Assembly (NCBI GenBank): GCA_022510905.1
Contig: JAFLSN010000009.1
Span: forward strand, 1 to 64,000
DNA from: Treponema sp.
GTDB taxonomy: Bacteria; Spirochaetota; Spirochaetia; Treponematales; Treponemataceae
DNA: 64,000 nucleotides
Direction: 5' to 3'
How positions within the stretch are numbered: position 1 is the first letter of the stretch; each line of letters starts with the position of its first letter. Both the position numbers and the translations under genes were made by a program. The notes under the pieces are model-generated. The model ran no database searches and was not told the origin of the DNA. It saw only the letters and a program-made list of their open reading frames with translations. Positions 18,048-26,094 of this stretch are shown here, in pieces.

Positions 18048-18740
18048 CTAAGACAGGAGGCCGTGTTCCAGAAAGCTGAAATAGCCGCTTTTTGCTATGA
18101 TAAGGTGGTCAAGCAGGGTGATACCCAGTGCGTCTGCCGCGTTTTTCAGAATCGTTGTTACTTCGCGGTCGGCCTTGCTCGGAAGGCATGGCCCTGAAGG
18201 ATGGTTGTGGCAGCAGATAATCGCAGAGGCATGTTCCGCCACAGGGGCAGAGAACACTTCCCTCGGGTGTATCAGCGTGCGGCTGATTGTGCCCACAGAC
18301 ACCACCCTTATGTGCAGCAGCTCGTGGGCCCCGTTTACGGTTGCACACAAGAAATGTTCCCGCTGCTTGAGCGCATAATGCTGTATGTATGGGAGCAGGT
18401 CTGTTGGAGTCACAATGCATACGCCAAGATGCGCATTCTGCCTGCGCCCGAATTCCAGCGCCGCTGCGATGGCAAGCGCTTTTGCGTTTCCCATGCCGTC
18501 TATCGAAAGCAGGGTGCGCACGATGTCTTCCCGCTGGCATCCGTCTATTGCGTCAAGAACTTTCTGGGCCAGCACCTCCACTGGCGTTCCCTTTATTCCT
18601 CCGCCAAGTATCAGCATGAGGAGTTCCACATTCGACGGAAAACTCAGCCCGTGCTGCAAGGTAAGCTCCCGTATGTCAGGCTTTTTTTGGGAGGCAAAAT
18701 ACAGTTGGGGCTCGTCGGGGTTTGTACATGACAGTTCCAT
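18048..18740 (-). CDS. radC: RadC family (JAMM/MPN+ domain) protein
   Basis: 230 residues. N-terminal helix-hairpin-helix-like part ([24 protein letters not shown]) followed by the metal-binding JAB/MPN+ domain with the zinc motif HNHPSG (~178) and a downstream Asp in [15 protein letters not shown]. Historically called a DNA repair protein; the biochemical role of RadC is unsettled, and members occur with mobile elements as well as in chromosomes. Length and motifs are normal. No clear Shine-Dalgarno before the ATG. Its upstream region holds a long inverted repeat and a copy of the dispersed 84-bp repeat. Confidence 0.9.
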   Translation of the reverse strand: MELSCTNPDEPQLYFASQKKPDIRELTLQHGLSFPSNVELLMLILGGGIKGTPVEVLAQKVLDAIDGCQREDIVRTLLSIDGMGNAKALAIAAALEFGRRQNAHLGVCIVTPTDLLPYIQHYALKQREHFLCATVNGAHELLHIRVVSVGTISRTLIHPREVFSAPVAEHASAIICCHNHPSGPCLPSKADREVTTILKNAADALGITLLDHLIIAKSGYFSFLEHGLLS

Positions 18741-18781
18741 ACAATGAATATGCTATTCGCGACATCGATTTTTACAACAGA

Positions 18782-18821
18782 TTGGTTTAAAAATCCATAT
18801 ATTTCAAATATTTTAAACCAA
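18782..18821. repeat. 11-bp inverted repeat upstream of radC
   Basis: TTGGTTTAAAA (18782-18792) pairs perfectly with TTTTAAACCAA (18811-18821), 18-nt loop. It shares the TTGGTTTA/TAAACCAA half-sites with the palindrome in the RND transporter leader (38087-38110), and ends just before the dispersed repeat copy at 18824. Operator or hairpin. Confidence 0.5.
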
Positions 18822-18823
18822 AT

Positions 18824-18907
18824 GGGGAACGGCAGCCAATAACCGGGCTTTCGCAGGGAAGTCGAAGCCGGAATCAGACGCGCCACCTGTGCGGCCGATC
18901 TTAAACG
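18824..18907. repeat. 84-bp dispersed repeat, copy A
   Basis: Shares with copy B (20898-20981) the block GGAACGGCAGCCAATAACCG and then GAATCAGACG, GCGGC and TTAAACG at the same spacing, about 80% identical by eye. Both copies can form a short internal hairpin (GGCTTTC or GGTTTC with GAAGCC). Both sit in intergenic DNA. Confidence 0.75.
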
Positions 18908-18944
18908 CCCGTATTTCAGGCTGAAAGTCTTTGGCCCCGGAACC

Positions 18945-18985
18945 ATGCGCGGAAAAGGTGCTTGCATGTGGCTTTTCCGGCGCAT
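18945..18985. repeat. long hairpin between radC and the membrane protein gene
   Basis: ATGCGCGGAAAAG (18945-18957) pairs with CTTTTCCGGCGCAT (18972-18985) with one bulged base and a 14-nt loop. The gap 18741-19141 has no credible gene; it holds this hairpin, repeat copy A and the 18782 inverted repeat. No U-tract on either side. Confidence 0.5.
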
Positions 18986-19141
18986 ACGCGGAATGGATTT
19001 TCGCCCCAAACTTACCCCGCCTGACACATGCCGCACGGCTCCTGGCACAAGACTGCGCGGGCTTTTAAAGACGGACTGCAAAATCCGGAAAGATTCATGC
19101 CGCGCCCTTTGCCTTGCTCCGGGAGTTCTGGCGGCCGCATC

Positions 19142-19963
19142 CTATTTTTCATTTTTCCATGGAAAAAGAAAGCTTCTCCATTTTCGGGGGCCAAGCGTTT
19201 TTTTGTCGGTGGCAAGCAGGTCGTCCCAGGGAACGTCGCGCCGCTCTTCTTTTGTCAGGTCGGGATTCACTTCGAGCCAGTCGTACTTGTACATCCTCAG
19301 CCTTAGCGCGTTTGTGTGTGTGACCGCAATGCCGCTTACGCCCGGAAATGTGCCAAGCGAAACCACCGAGATGGCGCACAAAGCGACTGTGTTGAGCGCC
19401 ATCACAAGTGAAAAGCCCGCGTTGTCAAAAAACAGGACATAGCTTTTTTTTATGCACCCGGCGACACTGCTGTGCATGAGGCTCCGCACGGGCACGAACC
19501 ATTGCAGGCTCAAAACCGAGACAAGCACGCACCAGAACACGAACATCGCAAGAATCAGGCCCGCAAACGAGCCATGGTCTTTCCACATCAGAAAATAGCA
19601 GGGAAGCGTCACGGTGGCCACGGAAATCACGAGCCACACCACAAGCGCAAACAGCAGGCCGTCTTTGAGGCACGGACGTAGCTCCGCAAAGAAGGTCGTG
19701 AATGACGGCGACTCGAACCTTGAGATTTTTGCGGCGGTTTCTCCGGCCGCGAACACCGCCGTGCAGAACATGGCGCACGCCACATAAAGCGCGGCGTAGG
19801 AATAGATGTTCTGGAGCCCTGCATTCTGCGGAATCATGCCCACCGCGGAAAACATAAAAGTGCAGGCAAGCGCCAGTACAAGCAGACATGCATTCGGAAT
19901 CACGACGGCCAGCATGTTGTCCCACAGGTCGCACAGATTTTTTTTAAGCCAGAAGCCAATCAT
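19142..19963 (-). CDS. conserved integral membrane protein of unknown function
   Basis: 273 residues with five predicted membrane helices: ~16-40, ~52-74, ~102-126, ~133-156 and ~185-210, followed by a ~60-residue cytoplasmic tail rich in charged residues (YDWLEVNPDLTKEERRDVPW). The layout resembles the DUF624/YesL-type small membrane proteins, but I see no diagnostic motif and do not assign a function. No clear Shine-Dalgarno. A cluster of palindromes lies 70-160 bases upstream of its start and may regulate it. Monocistronic. Confidence 0.7.
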   Translation of the reverse strand: MIGFWLKKNLCDLWDNMLAVVIPNACLLVLALACTFMFSAVGMIPQNAGLQNIYSYAALYVACAMFCTAVFAAGETAAKISRFESPSFTTFFAELRPCLKDGLLFALVVWLVISVATVTLPCYFLMWKDHGSFAGLILAMFVFWCVLVSVLSLQWFVPVRSLMHSSVAGCIKKSYVLFFDNAGFSLVMALNTVALCAISVVSLGTFPGVSGIAVTHTNALRLRMYKYDWLEVNPDLTKEERRDVPWDDLLATDKKTLGPRKWRSFLFPWKNEK

Positions 19964-20036
19964 ACCAGCATTTTAAGCGAACGGCGCGATACAGTCAATC
20001 AACACGTCCCGGGAAGCTCACTGGAGGGCGTTCTAA

Positions 20037-20120
20037 CCCCTGTAAGGGTGGACGCCTCTCCCTTATAGGGGTGCGGTGCCCATCCTTACAGGGGAGGACG
20101 CTTAACCCCTGCAAGGGTGG
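20037..20120. repeat. cluster of four palindromic sites, core CCCCTGTAAGGG
   Basis: Four related palindromes: CCCCTGTAAGGGTGG (20037-20051), CTCCCTTATAGGGGTG (20058-20073, inverted), CATCCTTACAGGGGAGG (20081-20097, inverted) and CCCCTGCAAGGGTGG (20106-20120). A degenerate fifth (CCCCTTGCATAAGG) lies at 20168-20181. Centres are 21-25 bp apart, about two helical turns. Position just upstream of the membrane protein gene suggests an operator array. The rest of 19964-20261 has no gene. Confidence 0.7.
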
Positions 20121-20201
20121 CGGATGGTTCCGAATGTCGGCCGCTCCGGGAGCCCAGACAACCGAACGCCCCTTGCATAAGGAAAAGCACCTGATGCGGC
20201 G

Positions 20202-20236
20202 GAAACAAAAACCGCCGGCTTTTTAGGCCTGCGGTT
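20202..20236 (-). terminator. rho-independent terminator of the small lipoprotein gene
   Basis: Minus strand: AACCGC (20236-20231), A, GGC, loop, GCC, G, GCGGTT, then TTTGTTT. GC-rich stem with U-rich tail, 25 bases after the lipoprotein stop. Confidence 0.8.
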
Positions 20237-20261
20237 GTGCTGTCATGCAGCATGGCGGGAG

Positions 20262-20717
20262 TTAGTTCTTCTTGGTGTAGGTTTCCTCAAGAATAGTAAG
20301 TTCACCGTCCTGAATCGTTACGGGCATATCTGTGAAATATTCAATGATTTCCTTCGTGGTTATACCATCGTATGTTTTAGACGCATACTTGGCATAATCT
20401 TTGATGCTGGAAAAAGTAAGCTTCTCAGCGCCTTTTTTAACATACGCATACTTTTTGACGGTAGCCGTAACATTGTTGCCGTCGCCTGTGTCCTTTGTGA
20501 CATCGCCTTTGTATGTTCCTGTTGCTAAAGTGTATTTTTTTCCTTTAATTGTGTCCACATTCTTGAATGTGTTGTTGTCATAGAATGTAAACGTCTCCTC
20601 ATCTGACGCATACACTGCCACTTTCGATGCTCCGTCGTCATCGTTGCTGCATGCGACAAAGCCAAAGAGCGCGGCCACCACCGCCATTAAAAACAGATAC
20701 TTCTTGACGCCTTTCAT
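20262..20717 (-). CDS. small lipoprotein, unknown function
   Basis: About 151 residues. Signal peptide with lipobox FVAC followed by SNDDDGAS, an acidic tether typical of spirochaetal lipoproteins. The mature part (~130 residues) is predicted mostly beta, rich in Lys, Thr and Tyr, with KKYTLATGTYKGDVT and ATVKKYAYVKK stretches; no family recognised. The second ATG (20717) is chosen because GGAGG lies six bases before it and directly abuts the earlier ATG. Single gene with its own terminator. Likely anchored in a membrane by lipidated Cys. Confidence 0.8.
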   Translation of the reverse strand: MKGVKKYLFLMAVVAALFGFVACSNDDDGASKVAVYASDEETFTFYDNNTFKNVDTIKGKKYTLATGTYKGDVTKDTGDGNNVTATVKKYAYVKKGAEKLTFSSIKDYAKYASKTYDGITTKEIIEYFTDMPVTIQDGELTILEETYTKKN

Positions 20718-20897
20718 ATGCATCCTCCAAAAAATAGAAATACGCCCCGCACCAAGGCGAAGCTAACATACCATACAAAAAGAAAAGTGGCCGGTCAACA
20801 GGTTGCGGCGGCAGGTTTTGGCGGTTGAGGCTCCCCGTGCTCTTTGTCTGTAGGCGGTTTTGCGCGAATTCCGTTTCCATGCTTCCTGCAATGAAGA

Positions 20898-20981
20898 GAG
20901 GAACGGCAGCCAATAACCGGGTTTCCGCAGAAAGCTCGAAGCCAGAATCAGACGTGCCGTCTTCGCGGCTGGTTTTAAACG
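20898..20981. repeat. 84-bp dispersed repeat, copy B
   Basis: Second full copy of the repeat at 18824-18907, same orientation, in the 339-bp gap between the lipoprotein gene (20717) and the cyclo-ligase gene (21057), which otherwise holds only promoters. Confidence 0.75.
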
Positions 20982-21021
20982 TCAGCATGGCATGGCCGCC
21001 TTCTTGTGCGCCGCCATGCCG

Positions 21022-21050
21022 TTGTGCCGTTCGGCCTGCTGTGGTAAAAT
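21022..21050 (+). promoter_or_regulatory. promoter of 5-FTHF cyclo-ligase gene (predicted leaderless)
   Basis: TTGTGC (21022-21027), 17-bp spacer, TAAAAT (21045-21050). The start ATG at 21057 is 7 bases past the -10, i.e. at the expected transcript start. Confidence 0.5.
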
Positions 21051-21056
21051 GTGCGC

Positions 21057-21716
21057 ATGCAGCAAAAAACAGAGATGCGCTCCTTTATGCGTTCCGCCTT
21101 GCGCGGTTTTACGCTTCCGCACCTTGAGGGCCTGTCTGAAAAGGCCTCTGCCGTGCTCATCGGCGAGGCCGCTTTTGCGGAGGCCGGTGTGGTGCTCTCG
21201 TACTGCGCCATGGAGCGGGAGGCCGACCCGCATATCGCAACGGACTTTGCCCTGCGCCAAAAAAAGAAAGTCGCGCTTCCCCGCTGCGTGCCCGGGACCG
21301 GCCTCATGGAATTCTACACCCTTTCACCGGACGAGCCGCTTTCTGCCCAGACAAAAGAAGGAATGTGGCACATCCGTGAACCCCGCCAGAATCCGCTCCG
21401 CCTGTTTGAGCCTGAAACTTGCATGGACGGCCCCGTGCTTGCCGTTGTTCCGGGCATTGCCTTTGGCCCCGGGGGTGAACGGCTCGGCCGGGGCCGTGGC
21501 TACTACGACCGCTATCTTGCGCGCCTGCGTTCCGCGCTTTCTGCAAACGGCGTGGCGCTTACCGTGGCGGGATTCTGCTTTCCGTTCCAGCACGGAACGC
21601 CGTTCTGCGTGCAGGAGCATGACGAGCCTGTTGACGCGGTTGTGACCGCCTGCGGATTTTCGTGGTGCCGCGGCGGAAAACAGTTTATGCAGTCCGGCTC
21701 ATCCACGGAACGCTGA
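21057..21716 (+). CDS. 5-formyltetrahydrofolate cyclo-ligase
   Basis: ATP-dependent conversion of 5-formyl-THF to 5,10-methenyl-THF in folate one-carbon metabolism, cytoplasmic. 219 residues. N-terminal FMRSALRG-type start of the family, central KKKVALPRCVPG, and the family signature VVPGIAFGPGGERLGRGRGY with YYDRYL. The ~20 extra C-terminal residues carry no motif. No Shine-Dalgarno; the ATG coincides with the predicted transcript start. A GTG six bases upstream is the alternative. Also listed as FAU1/YgfA family. Confidence 0.9.
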   Translation: MQQKTEMRSFMRSALRGFTLPHLEGLSEKASAVLIGEAAFAEAGVVLSYCAMEREADPHIATDFALRQKKKVALPRCVPGTGLMEFYTLSPDEPLSAQTKEGMWHIREPRQNPLRLFEPETCMDGPVLAVVPGIAFGPGGERLGRGRGYYDRYLARLRSALSANGVALTVAGFCFPFQHGTPFCVQEHDEPVDAVVTACGFSWCRGGKQFMQSGSSTER

Positions 21717-21782
21717 AATCATTGCGCCGCGCGCTTCTTAAATGAACCGCAGGAATCCCAGCCATATGTTCCGCAGCAAAGT

Positions 21783-21811
21783 GAGAAACGGCAGCCAACA
21801 ACCGGGTTTTT
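21783..21811. repeat. dispersed repeat, short copy C
   Basis: AAACGGCAGCCAACAACCGG and the following GTTTTT match the first ~28 bases of copies A and B; the rest of the repeat is not present. Confidence 0.55.
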
Positions 21812-21897
21812 GCCCTTCGGAAATGCCGCGTCCCGCGAATCTTTTGCTTTTTTCCTCTTGTGCCGGGATATTTCCTTATGCCCCGGACTGCGTGGGC

Positions 21898-22120
21898 TTA
21901 GAGCGTTTTGTTTAAACGTCTTTCTGGCTGTATCGTCTTTAAAACAAAATGTTCAAAACCGGGTACAGCTGCTTTTGGCTTAAAACAAAATGTTTAAGGC
22001 CATATACAGTTGCTTTTTGTTTAAAATATTTTGTTTAAACGTGGTGTAGTCTGCTTTTGATTTAAAACAAAATGTTTAAAGCTGGGCATGGCAGTGGTTG
22101 GAATATTTTGTTTTAAGCTT
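21898..22120. repeat. 41-bp tandem repeat array carrying AT-rich palindromes
   Basis: Units begin at 21898, 21939, 21980, 22021 and 22062, exactly 41 bases apart, plus a partial unit near 22102. Each starts with TTAAAACAAAATGTTTAAA or a variant; in units 1 and 4 and the partial copy the middle reads ATTTTG (or GTTTTG) instead of CAAAAT. Most second halves contain (C/T)TGCTTTTG. It fills the gap before the DUF4954 gene; 21717-22276 otherwise has repeat copy C and a promoter but no gene. Confidence 0.85.
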
Positions 22121-22228
22121 CTGCGGGGGTGTCATGGTTTTTAGATGGAATATGTCATGCTGACTGCGCTGTGCCTGTGGGTTCCCGGGTGTTTTTGGAA
22201 TGCGGCCTGCCTCTGCATGGGCATTGTA

Positions 22229-22257
22229 TTGCGGCAGAAATAAAAAGTCTTTATAAT
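22229..22257 (+). promoter_or_regulatory. promoter of the DUF4954 gene
   Basis: TTGCGG (22229-22234), 17-bp spacer, perfect TATAAT (22252-22257); transcript start near 22264, 13 bases before the ATG. Confidence 0.7.
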
Positions 22258-22276
22258 GGGTTCTTGAGAGGATATT

Positions 22277-24508
22277 ATGCCGTCAGTCATACCTGTTGAA
22301 AGCGCCTTTGCCTGCCAGGAGCCGCCCGCCGAGCTGCTTTCGGGCAAGAGGCACCTTACCGCCAAAGAAATATGCGTTCTCGTCCAGAACCGCAACGTCT
22401 CAGACGACCCGGACTGGCAGAACGTGTATGTGAGCAGCGCCGAGGGTGCGTTCAATCCCGGGCAGGTGCATGGCTCCGATTTTTCGGGCTGGGTTGTGCT
22501 CGGCTCGATCCGTCCCGTCGTTTTAAAATACCATGACCTCACGCTCAGGACCGGCGTGTACCGTTCCTCGCTCCGCAACGTGTGCACGGGCGACGACTGT
22601 GTTGTGAGCAACGTTACATACCTTGAGAACTACAGGCTGGGTAACCGTGTGCTTCTGTTCAACATCCAGGAGATGAGCTGCACGTGCCATTCAAAATTCG
22701 GCGAGGGCATCTTGAAGGAGGGGGAGACCGAGCAGAGCCGCATCTGGATTGGCGTTGGGAACGAAAACGAAGGCCGCGCGGTGCTTCCCTTTGCCGGCAT
22801 GATTGCCGCCGATGCCTACATATGGTCGCGCTACCGTGAGGACAGGCAGCTCCAGAAACGTTTTGTGGAGCTGACCGAGCGGGGAAACGACCGTGCCATG
22901 GCCACTTTCGGCACCGTGGGCGACGACGCTGTAATCAAGAACTGCACGCTTTTAAAGGATGCCAGGGTGGGGCGGAACGCATACATAAAGGGTGCGTTCA
23001 AGCTCAAGAACATCACCGTGCTTTCAAGCCCCGAGGAGCCGAGCCAGATTGGGGAAGGCGTTGAGCTTGTGAACGGCATCATGGGCTGCGGGAGCCGCGT
23101 GTTCTACCAGTCGGTTGCCGTCCGCTTTGTGATTGGCAGTAACTGCCAGCTCAAATACGGGGCGCGGCTGCTCAATTCGGTGCTGGGGGACAATTCCACC
23201 GTCTCCTGCTGCGAGCTTCTGAACAACCTGATTTTTCCTTTCCATGAACAGCACCACAATTCTTCGTTCCTGATTGCCGCTACGCTCATGGGGCAGAGCA
23301 ACATCGCGTCCGCGGCGACCATCGGCTCGAACCACAACTCGCGTTCGCCTGACGGGGAGCTGCTTGCGGGGCGCGGTTTCTGGCCGGGCCTCTGTTCGGA
23401 TTTTAAATATGACTCGCGCTTTGCTTCTTTTGTGCTTGTGGCAAAGGGAAGCTACCGTAACGAGCTGAATATTACGTATCCGTTTTCGCTGGTGGCTTCA
23501 TGCCCGGAAGAAAACACGATACACATCATTCCTGCATACTGGTTCCTGTACAACATGTTCGCCATAGAACGGAACCGCTTCAAGTTCTTGTCGCGTGACC
23601 GGCGGGTGGTGAAGGTGCAGCACATTGAGACAAATCCCCTTGCGCCCGATACCATGCAGGAAGTGCTTGCCGCCACGGAACGGCTTGTGGAGCTCACGGG
23701 GCGCTACCTCCAGCTTCCCGAGGAGCTTTGCTTTCGGATGACAAAAGAGAATCCCGAGCCGTCTATGCTGCTGGATTTCAGGAGCCGCGCGTCTTCGTGC
23801 TCAAAAGAAGAGCTGCACCAGCTCGCCAAGGACTACCTGCACCAGAACAACGCCGCGCAGTTCCTGCTTTCTGACGACCGCTGCCAGAAGCGGAACGGCT
23901 CAATCATCTACAAGCCGGCGCAGGGCTACAAGGAATACCGCAGGATTCTGAAATATTTTGCCGTTGGCGCGCTCATGGACTGGACGCTCGAAAATGACTG
24001 CGACATGCTCACGCGCGAAAAGCTTTCCGCCGTGGAAAGGCTTCCGCTGTACACCGCATGGGTGAACGCCGGCGGCCAGGTGCTGCCGGAAGAACGCCTT
24101 GCCGAGCTTTTTTCGGCCATCAAAAACGGCGCCGTGCAGGACTGGGAGGGCGTGCATGCGTTCTACGACGACTGCGATCTGCATTACAGCGACTACAAGG
24201 CCCGCTACGCGCTCTATCTGCTGGAGCAGCTGTATTCAAGGCCGATCGCGGAATTTTCCGCGGATGTGTTTGACGACATCGCAAAGGATGTGGCATACGT
24301 TTCGATGAACATGCTGGAGTCATCCATTTCTTCACGTGAAAAGGACTATACGGATTTTTTCCGCTCAATCACGTTCCGGAACGAAGAAGAGCGCGAGGCG
24401 GTGCTGGGTTCGCTCAAAGACAACGGCTTTATCAAGGAGCTCCGCGATGCCACCGAAGTGTTTGACGCGAATCTTGAAAAGCTGTTCCGCCATCTCAGGG
24501 AAGGTTGA
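22277..24508 (+). CDS. DUF4954 family protein
   Basis: 743 residues. The N-terminal two thirds show turn-rich repeats like the hexapeptide left-handed beta-helix of sugar acyltransferases (SSLRNVCTGDDCVVSNVTYL, DAVIKNCTLLKDARVGRNAY, GSNCQLKYGARLLNSVLGDN), with a His/Asn-rich segment around FHEQHHNSSF and IGSNHNSRSPDGEL. The C-terminal third is mainly helical. The family is known from Bacteroidetes and spirochaetes and is uncharacterised; sugar-nucleotide or acyl transfer is only inferred. GAGGA lies before the ATG. Own promoter, behind the 41-bp array; convergent with rsgA. Confidence 0.85.
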   Translation: MPSVIPVESAFACQEPPAELLSGKRHLTAKEICVLVQNRNVSDDPDWQNVYVSSAEGAFNPGQVHGSDFSGWVVLGSIRPVVLKYHDLTLRTGVYRSSLRNVCTGDDCVVSNVTYLENYRLGNRVLLFNIQEMSCTCHSKFGEGILKEGETEQSRIWIGVGNENEGRAVLPFAGMIAADAYIWSRYREDRQLQKRFVELTERGNDRAMATFGTVGDDAVIKNCTLLKDARVGRNAYIKGAFKLKNITVLSSPEEPSQIGEGVELVNGIMGCGSRVFYQSVAVRFVIGSNCQLKYGARLLNSVLGDNSTVSCCELLNNLIFPFHEQHHNSSFLIAATLMGQSNIASAATIGSNHNSRSPDGELLAGRGFWPGLCSDFKYDSRFASFVLVAKGSYRNELNITYPFSLVASCPEENTIHIIPAYWFLYNMFAIERNRFKFLSRDRRVVKVQHIETNPLAPDTMQEVLAATERLVELTGRYLQLPEELCFRMTKENPEPSMLLDFRSRASSCSKEELHQLAKDYLHQNNAAQFLLSDDRCQKRNGSIIYKPAQGYKEYRRILKYFAVGALMDWTLENDCDMLTREKLSAVERLPLYTAWVNAGGQVLPEERLAELFSAIKNGAVQDWEGVHAFYDDCDLHYSDYKARYALYLLEQLYSRPIAEFSADVFDDIAKDVAYVSMNMLESSISSREKDYTDFFRSITFRNEEEREAVLGSLKDNGFIKELRDATEVFDANLEKLFRHLREG

Positions 24509-24535
24509 CTGCCCGGTTTCTGCGGGCCGCGGCGC

Positions 24536-25498
24536 TCAGTCTTCCCAGCTTCCTGAAATCATCTCGTTTTGAATGCGCTTCCAGCTTGAGTAGCGCTCTT
24601 CCGCTATGCCGCCGTCTTGCACGGCTTTCTTTATGGCGCACCCTTTTTCTGACAGGTGGGAACAGCTCATGCCGAACTCGCATCGGCCCAGGTACGGGGA
24701 AAAGTCCCGGAAGTACAGCGCGAGGTCCTGCGCCGAGATGTCGTGCAGCAAAAAACGGCGCACGCCCGGCGTGTCTATGATGTCGGCGGTGGCTCCCTTT
24801 CTTCCTCCCATGAGCGATTCGGAAAGCTGTATGTGCATGAGGGCTCCCTGCGTGGTGGTGTGCATGCCGCGTCCGTATTTTTGCGAAAGGCTCCCGGTTT
24901 TTAGCACAACCGTGTTGTCGAGCACGTTGATGAGGCTGCTTTTTCCCACGCCGCTTTGTCCTACGAGGGCGCTCAGGCGGTTTTCAAGTATGCTAGAAAG
25001 CTCTTCCATGCCTTCGCCGGATTTTGCGGAGACACGGAGCACCTTGTAGCCCACCCGCTCCCAGATGCCGAGCCATGTCTGGAGCTCATTTTGCGCGGAG
25101 GTTTCGAGGTCGTATTTGTTGCACACGATGATGGGCGTGATGTTCTGGAATTCGGCCTGGACGAGCGCACGGTCTATAAAGCGGGGTCTGAACGGTGGCT
25201 CGTCGGGCGTTGTCACTATCAGCAGGTAGTCGAGGTTTGAGGCCAGAAGCTGCGGCAGGCGTTTTTTTATGTTCCATCTGACATATTCATTTTTGCGTGG
25301 AAGTAGGGACACAATCTGTGCTTTTGATGCTTCCAGCGTTGCGTCGTCAAGCGCGACACGGTCGCCGGGGGCAAGCGGATTGTAGTAGCCGGAGCTGTTT
25401 TTGAGCACCTTGCCTTTTAGCGAGCACAGCCGCCTTGCACCGTCTGCGCATTCAACTTCAAAATTGTTTTTGCTTCCGTTCAGGATGAGGCCTTGCAT
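24536..25498 (-). CDS. rsgA: small ribosomal subunit biogenesis GTPase RsgA
   Basis: Circularly permuted GTPase that checks late 30S subunit maturation. 320 residues: OB-fold (~1-70, GDRVALDD), then GTPase motifs in permuted order: G4 NKYDLE, G1 GQSGVGKSS, switch HTTTQGALM, G3 DTPG (DTPGVRRFLL). Ends with the zinc domain CEFGMSCSHLSEKGC (Cys-Cys-His-Cys). All motifs intact. ATG at 25498; a weak TTGACA-18-GAAAAT promoter ends ten bases before it. Convergent with the DUF4954 gene. Confidence 0.95.
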   Translation of the reverse strand: MQGLILNGSKNNFEVECADGARRLCSLKGKVLKNSSGYYNPLAPGDRVALDDATLEASKAQIVSLLPRKNEYVRWNIKKRLPQLLASNLDYLLIVTTPDEPPFRPRFIDRALVQAEFQNITPIIVCNKYDLETSAQNELQTWLGIWERVGYKVLRVSAKSGEGMEELSSILENRLSALVGQSGVGKSSLINVLDNTVVLKTGSLSQKYGRGMHTTTQGALMHIQLSESLMGGRKGATADIIDTPGVRRFLLHDISAQDLALYFRDFSPYLGRCEFGMSCSHLSEKGCAIKKAVQDGGIAEERYSSWKRIQNEMISGSWED

Positions 25499-25584
25499 AT
25501 ATGCACGAATTTTCCGCGAAACCGCTACAGCTTGTCAAGAGGGTGGGGCAATGTCCACCGCTGTTCAGGACTGCCCGGGCTGCG

Positions 25585-25956
25585 TCACAAGGGGGATTTG
25601 GCGGATGAGGGCGCTGTATCGGAAAAGGCGCTTTTGTATGCGCGGGTTATATCCAGAAAGCATGAGAGCTGGACCGGGCTGAATGTGTCAAGCAGGCTCA
25701 GTATTTCTGTTTTGCATCGGTTTGACGAAGCCCATTCAGCAGTCGCGTGACCCGCCGTGCCCAGCACCAGATATTCCGTGGTGGTGTTCAGCACCTGTGC
25801 CATCCGGACGGCAACATCGGCAGCCGGTATCGAGTTGCGGTACAGGTACATGTTCAGCGTGTTCAGACTGATTCCCACCCGCTGGGCGAATTCCTTGTAT
25901 GAAAGGCCGTGGTATGAAAGCTCCTCGACAAGGCGGTTCTTAAACGACTGTTCCAT
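25585..25956 (-). CDS. XRE-family helix-turn-helix regulator
   Basis: About 123 residues with an N-terminal HTH (residues ~8-62): LSYHGLSYKEFAQRVGIS, LNTLNMYLYRNSIPAADVAV, ending TTTEYLVLG, the usual XRE closing motif. The C-terminal half has no known domain. The start MEQSFKNR at 25956 matches small XRE repressors; the frame stays open upstream but through AT-rich promoter-like DNA. Divergent from a lipoprotein gene across a region with two palindromes and a strong promoter, so it probably represses that gene and/or itself. Confidence 0.8.
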   Translation of the reverse strand: MEQSFKNRLVEELSYHGLSYKEFAQRVGISLNTLNMYLYRNSIPAADVAVRMAQVLNTTTEYLVLGTAGHATAEWASSNRCKTEILSLLDTFSPVQLSCFLDITRAYKSAFSDTAPSSAKSPL

Positions 25957-25972
25957 AAGGCAAGAAATATAG

Positions 25973-25982
25973 CACATATGTG
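25973..25982. promoter_or_regulatory. palindrome CACATATGTG (candidate XRE operator 1)
   Basis: Perfect 10-bp palindrome just upstream of the XRE start and before the divergent -35. It shares TGTG/CACA half-sites with the palindrome at 26022. Confidence 0.5.
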
Positions 25983-25992
25983 TTTTTACAAG

Positions 25993-26021
25993 TTGACATG
26001 TTGTGTTTTTGCAATTATTAT
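25993..26021 (+). promoter_or_regulatory. promoter of the lipoprotein gene at 26095
   Basis: Perfect TTGACA (25993-25998), 17-bp spacer, TATTAT (26016-26021). Transcript start predicted inside the palindrome at 26022-26037. Confidence 0.7.
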
Positions 26022-26037
26022 ATGTGTAATAACACAT
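26022..26037. promoter_or_regulatory. palindrome ATGTGT-4-ACACAT (candidate XRE operator 2)
   Basis: Perfect 6-4-6 inverted repeat directly after the -10 and covering the predicted transcript start, a classic repressor position. Confidence 0.55.
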
Positions 26038-26094
26038 TTTGCCATGCTTTTACACTGAATATCGTGTTCTGCATGGCAATCCAAGGAGCAAAAT

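Noticed and set aside
21898-22120. CRISPR array
   Set aside because: The repeats are degenerate, spacers are not unique and are themselves related, and no cas genes lie nearby; it is a tandem repeat.
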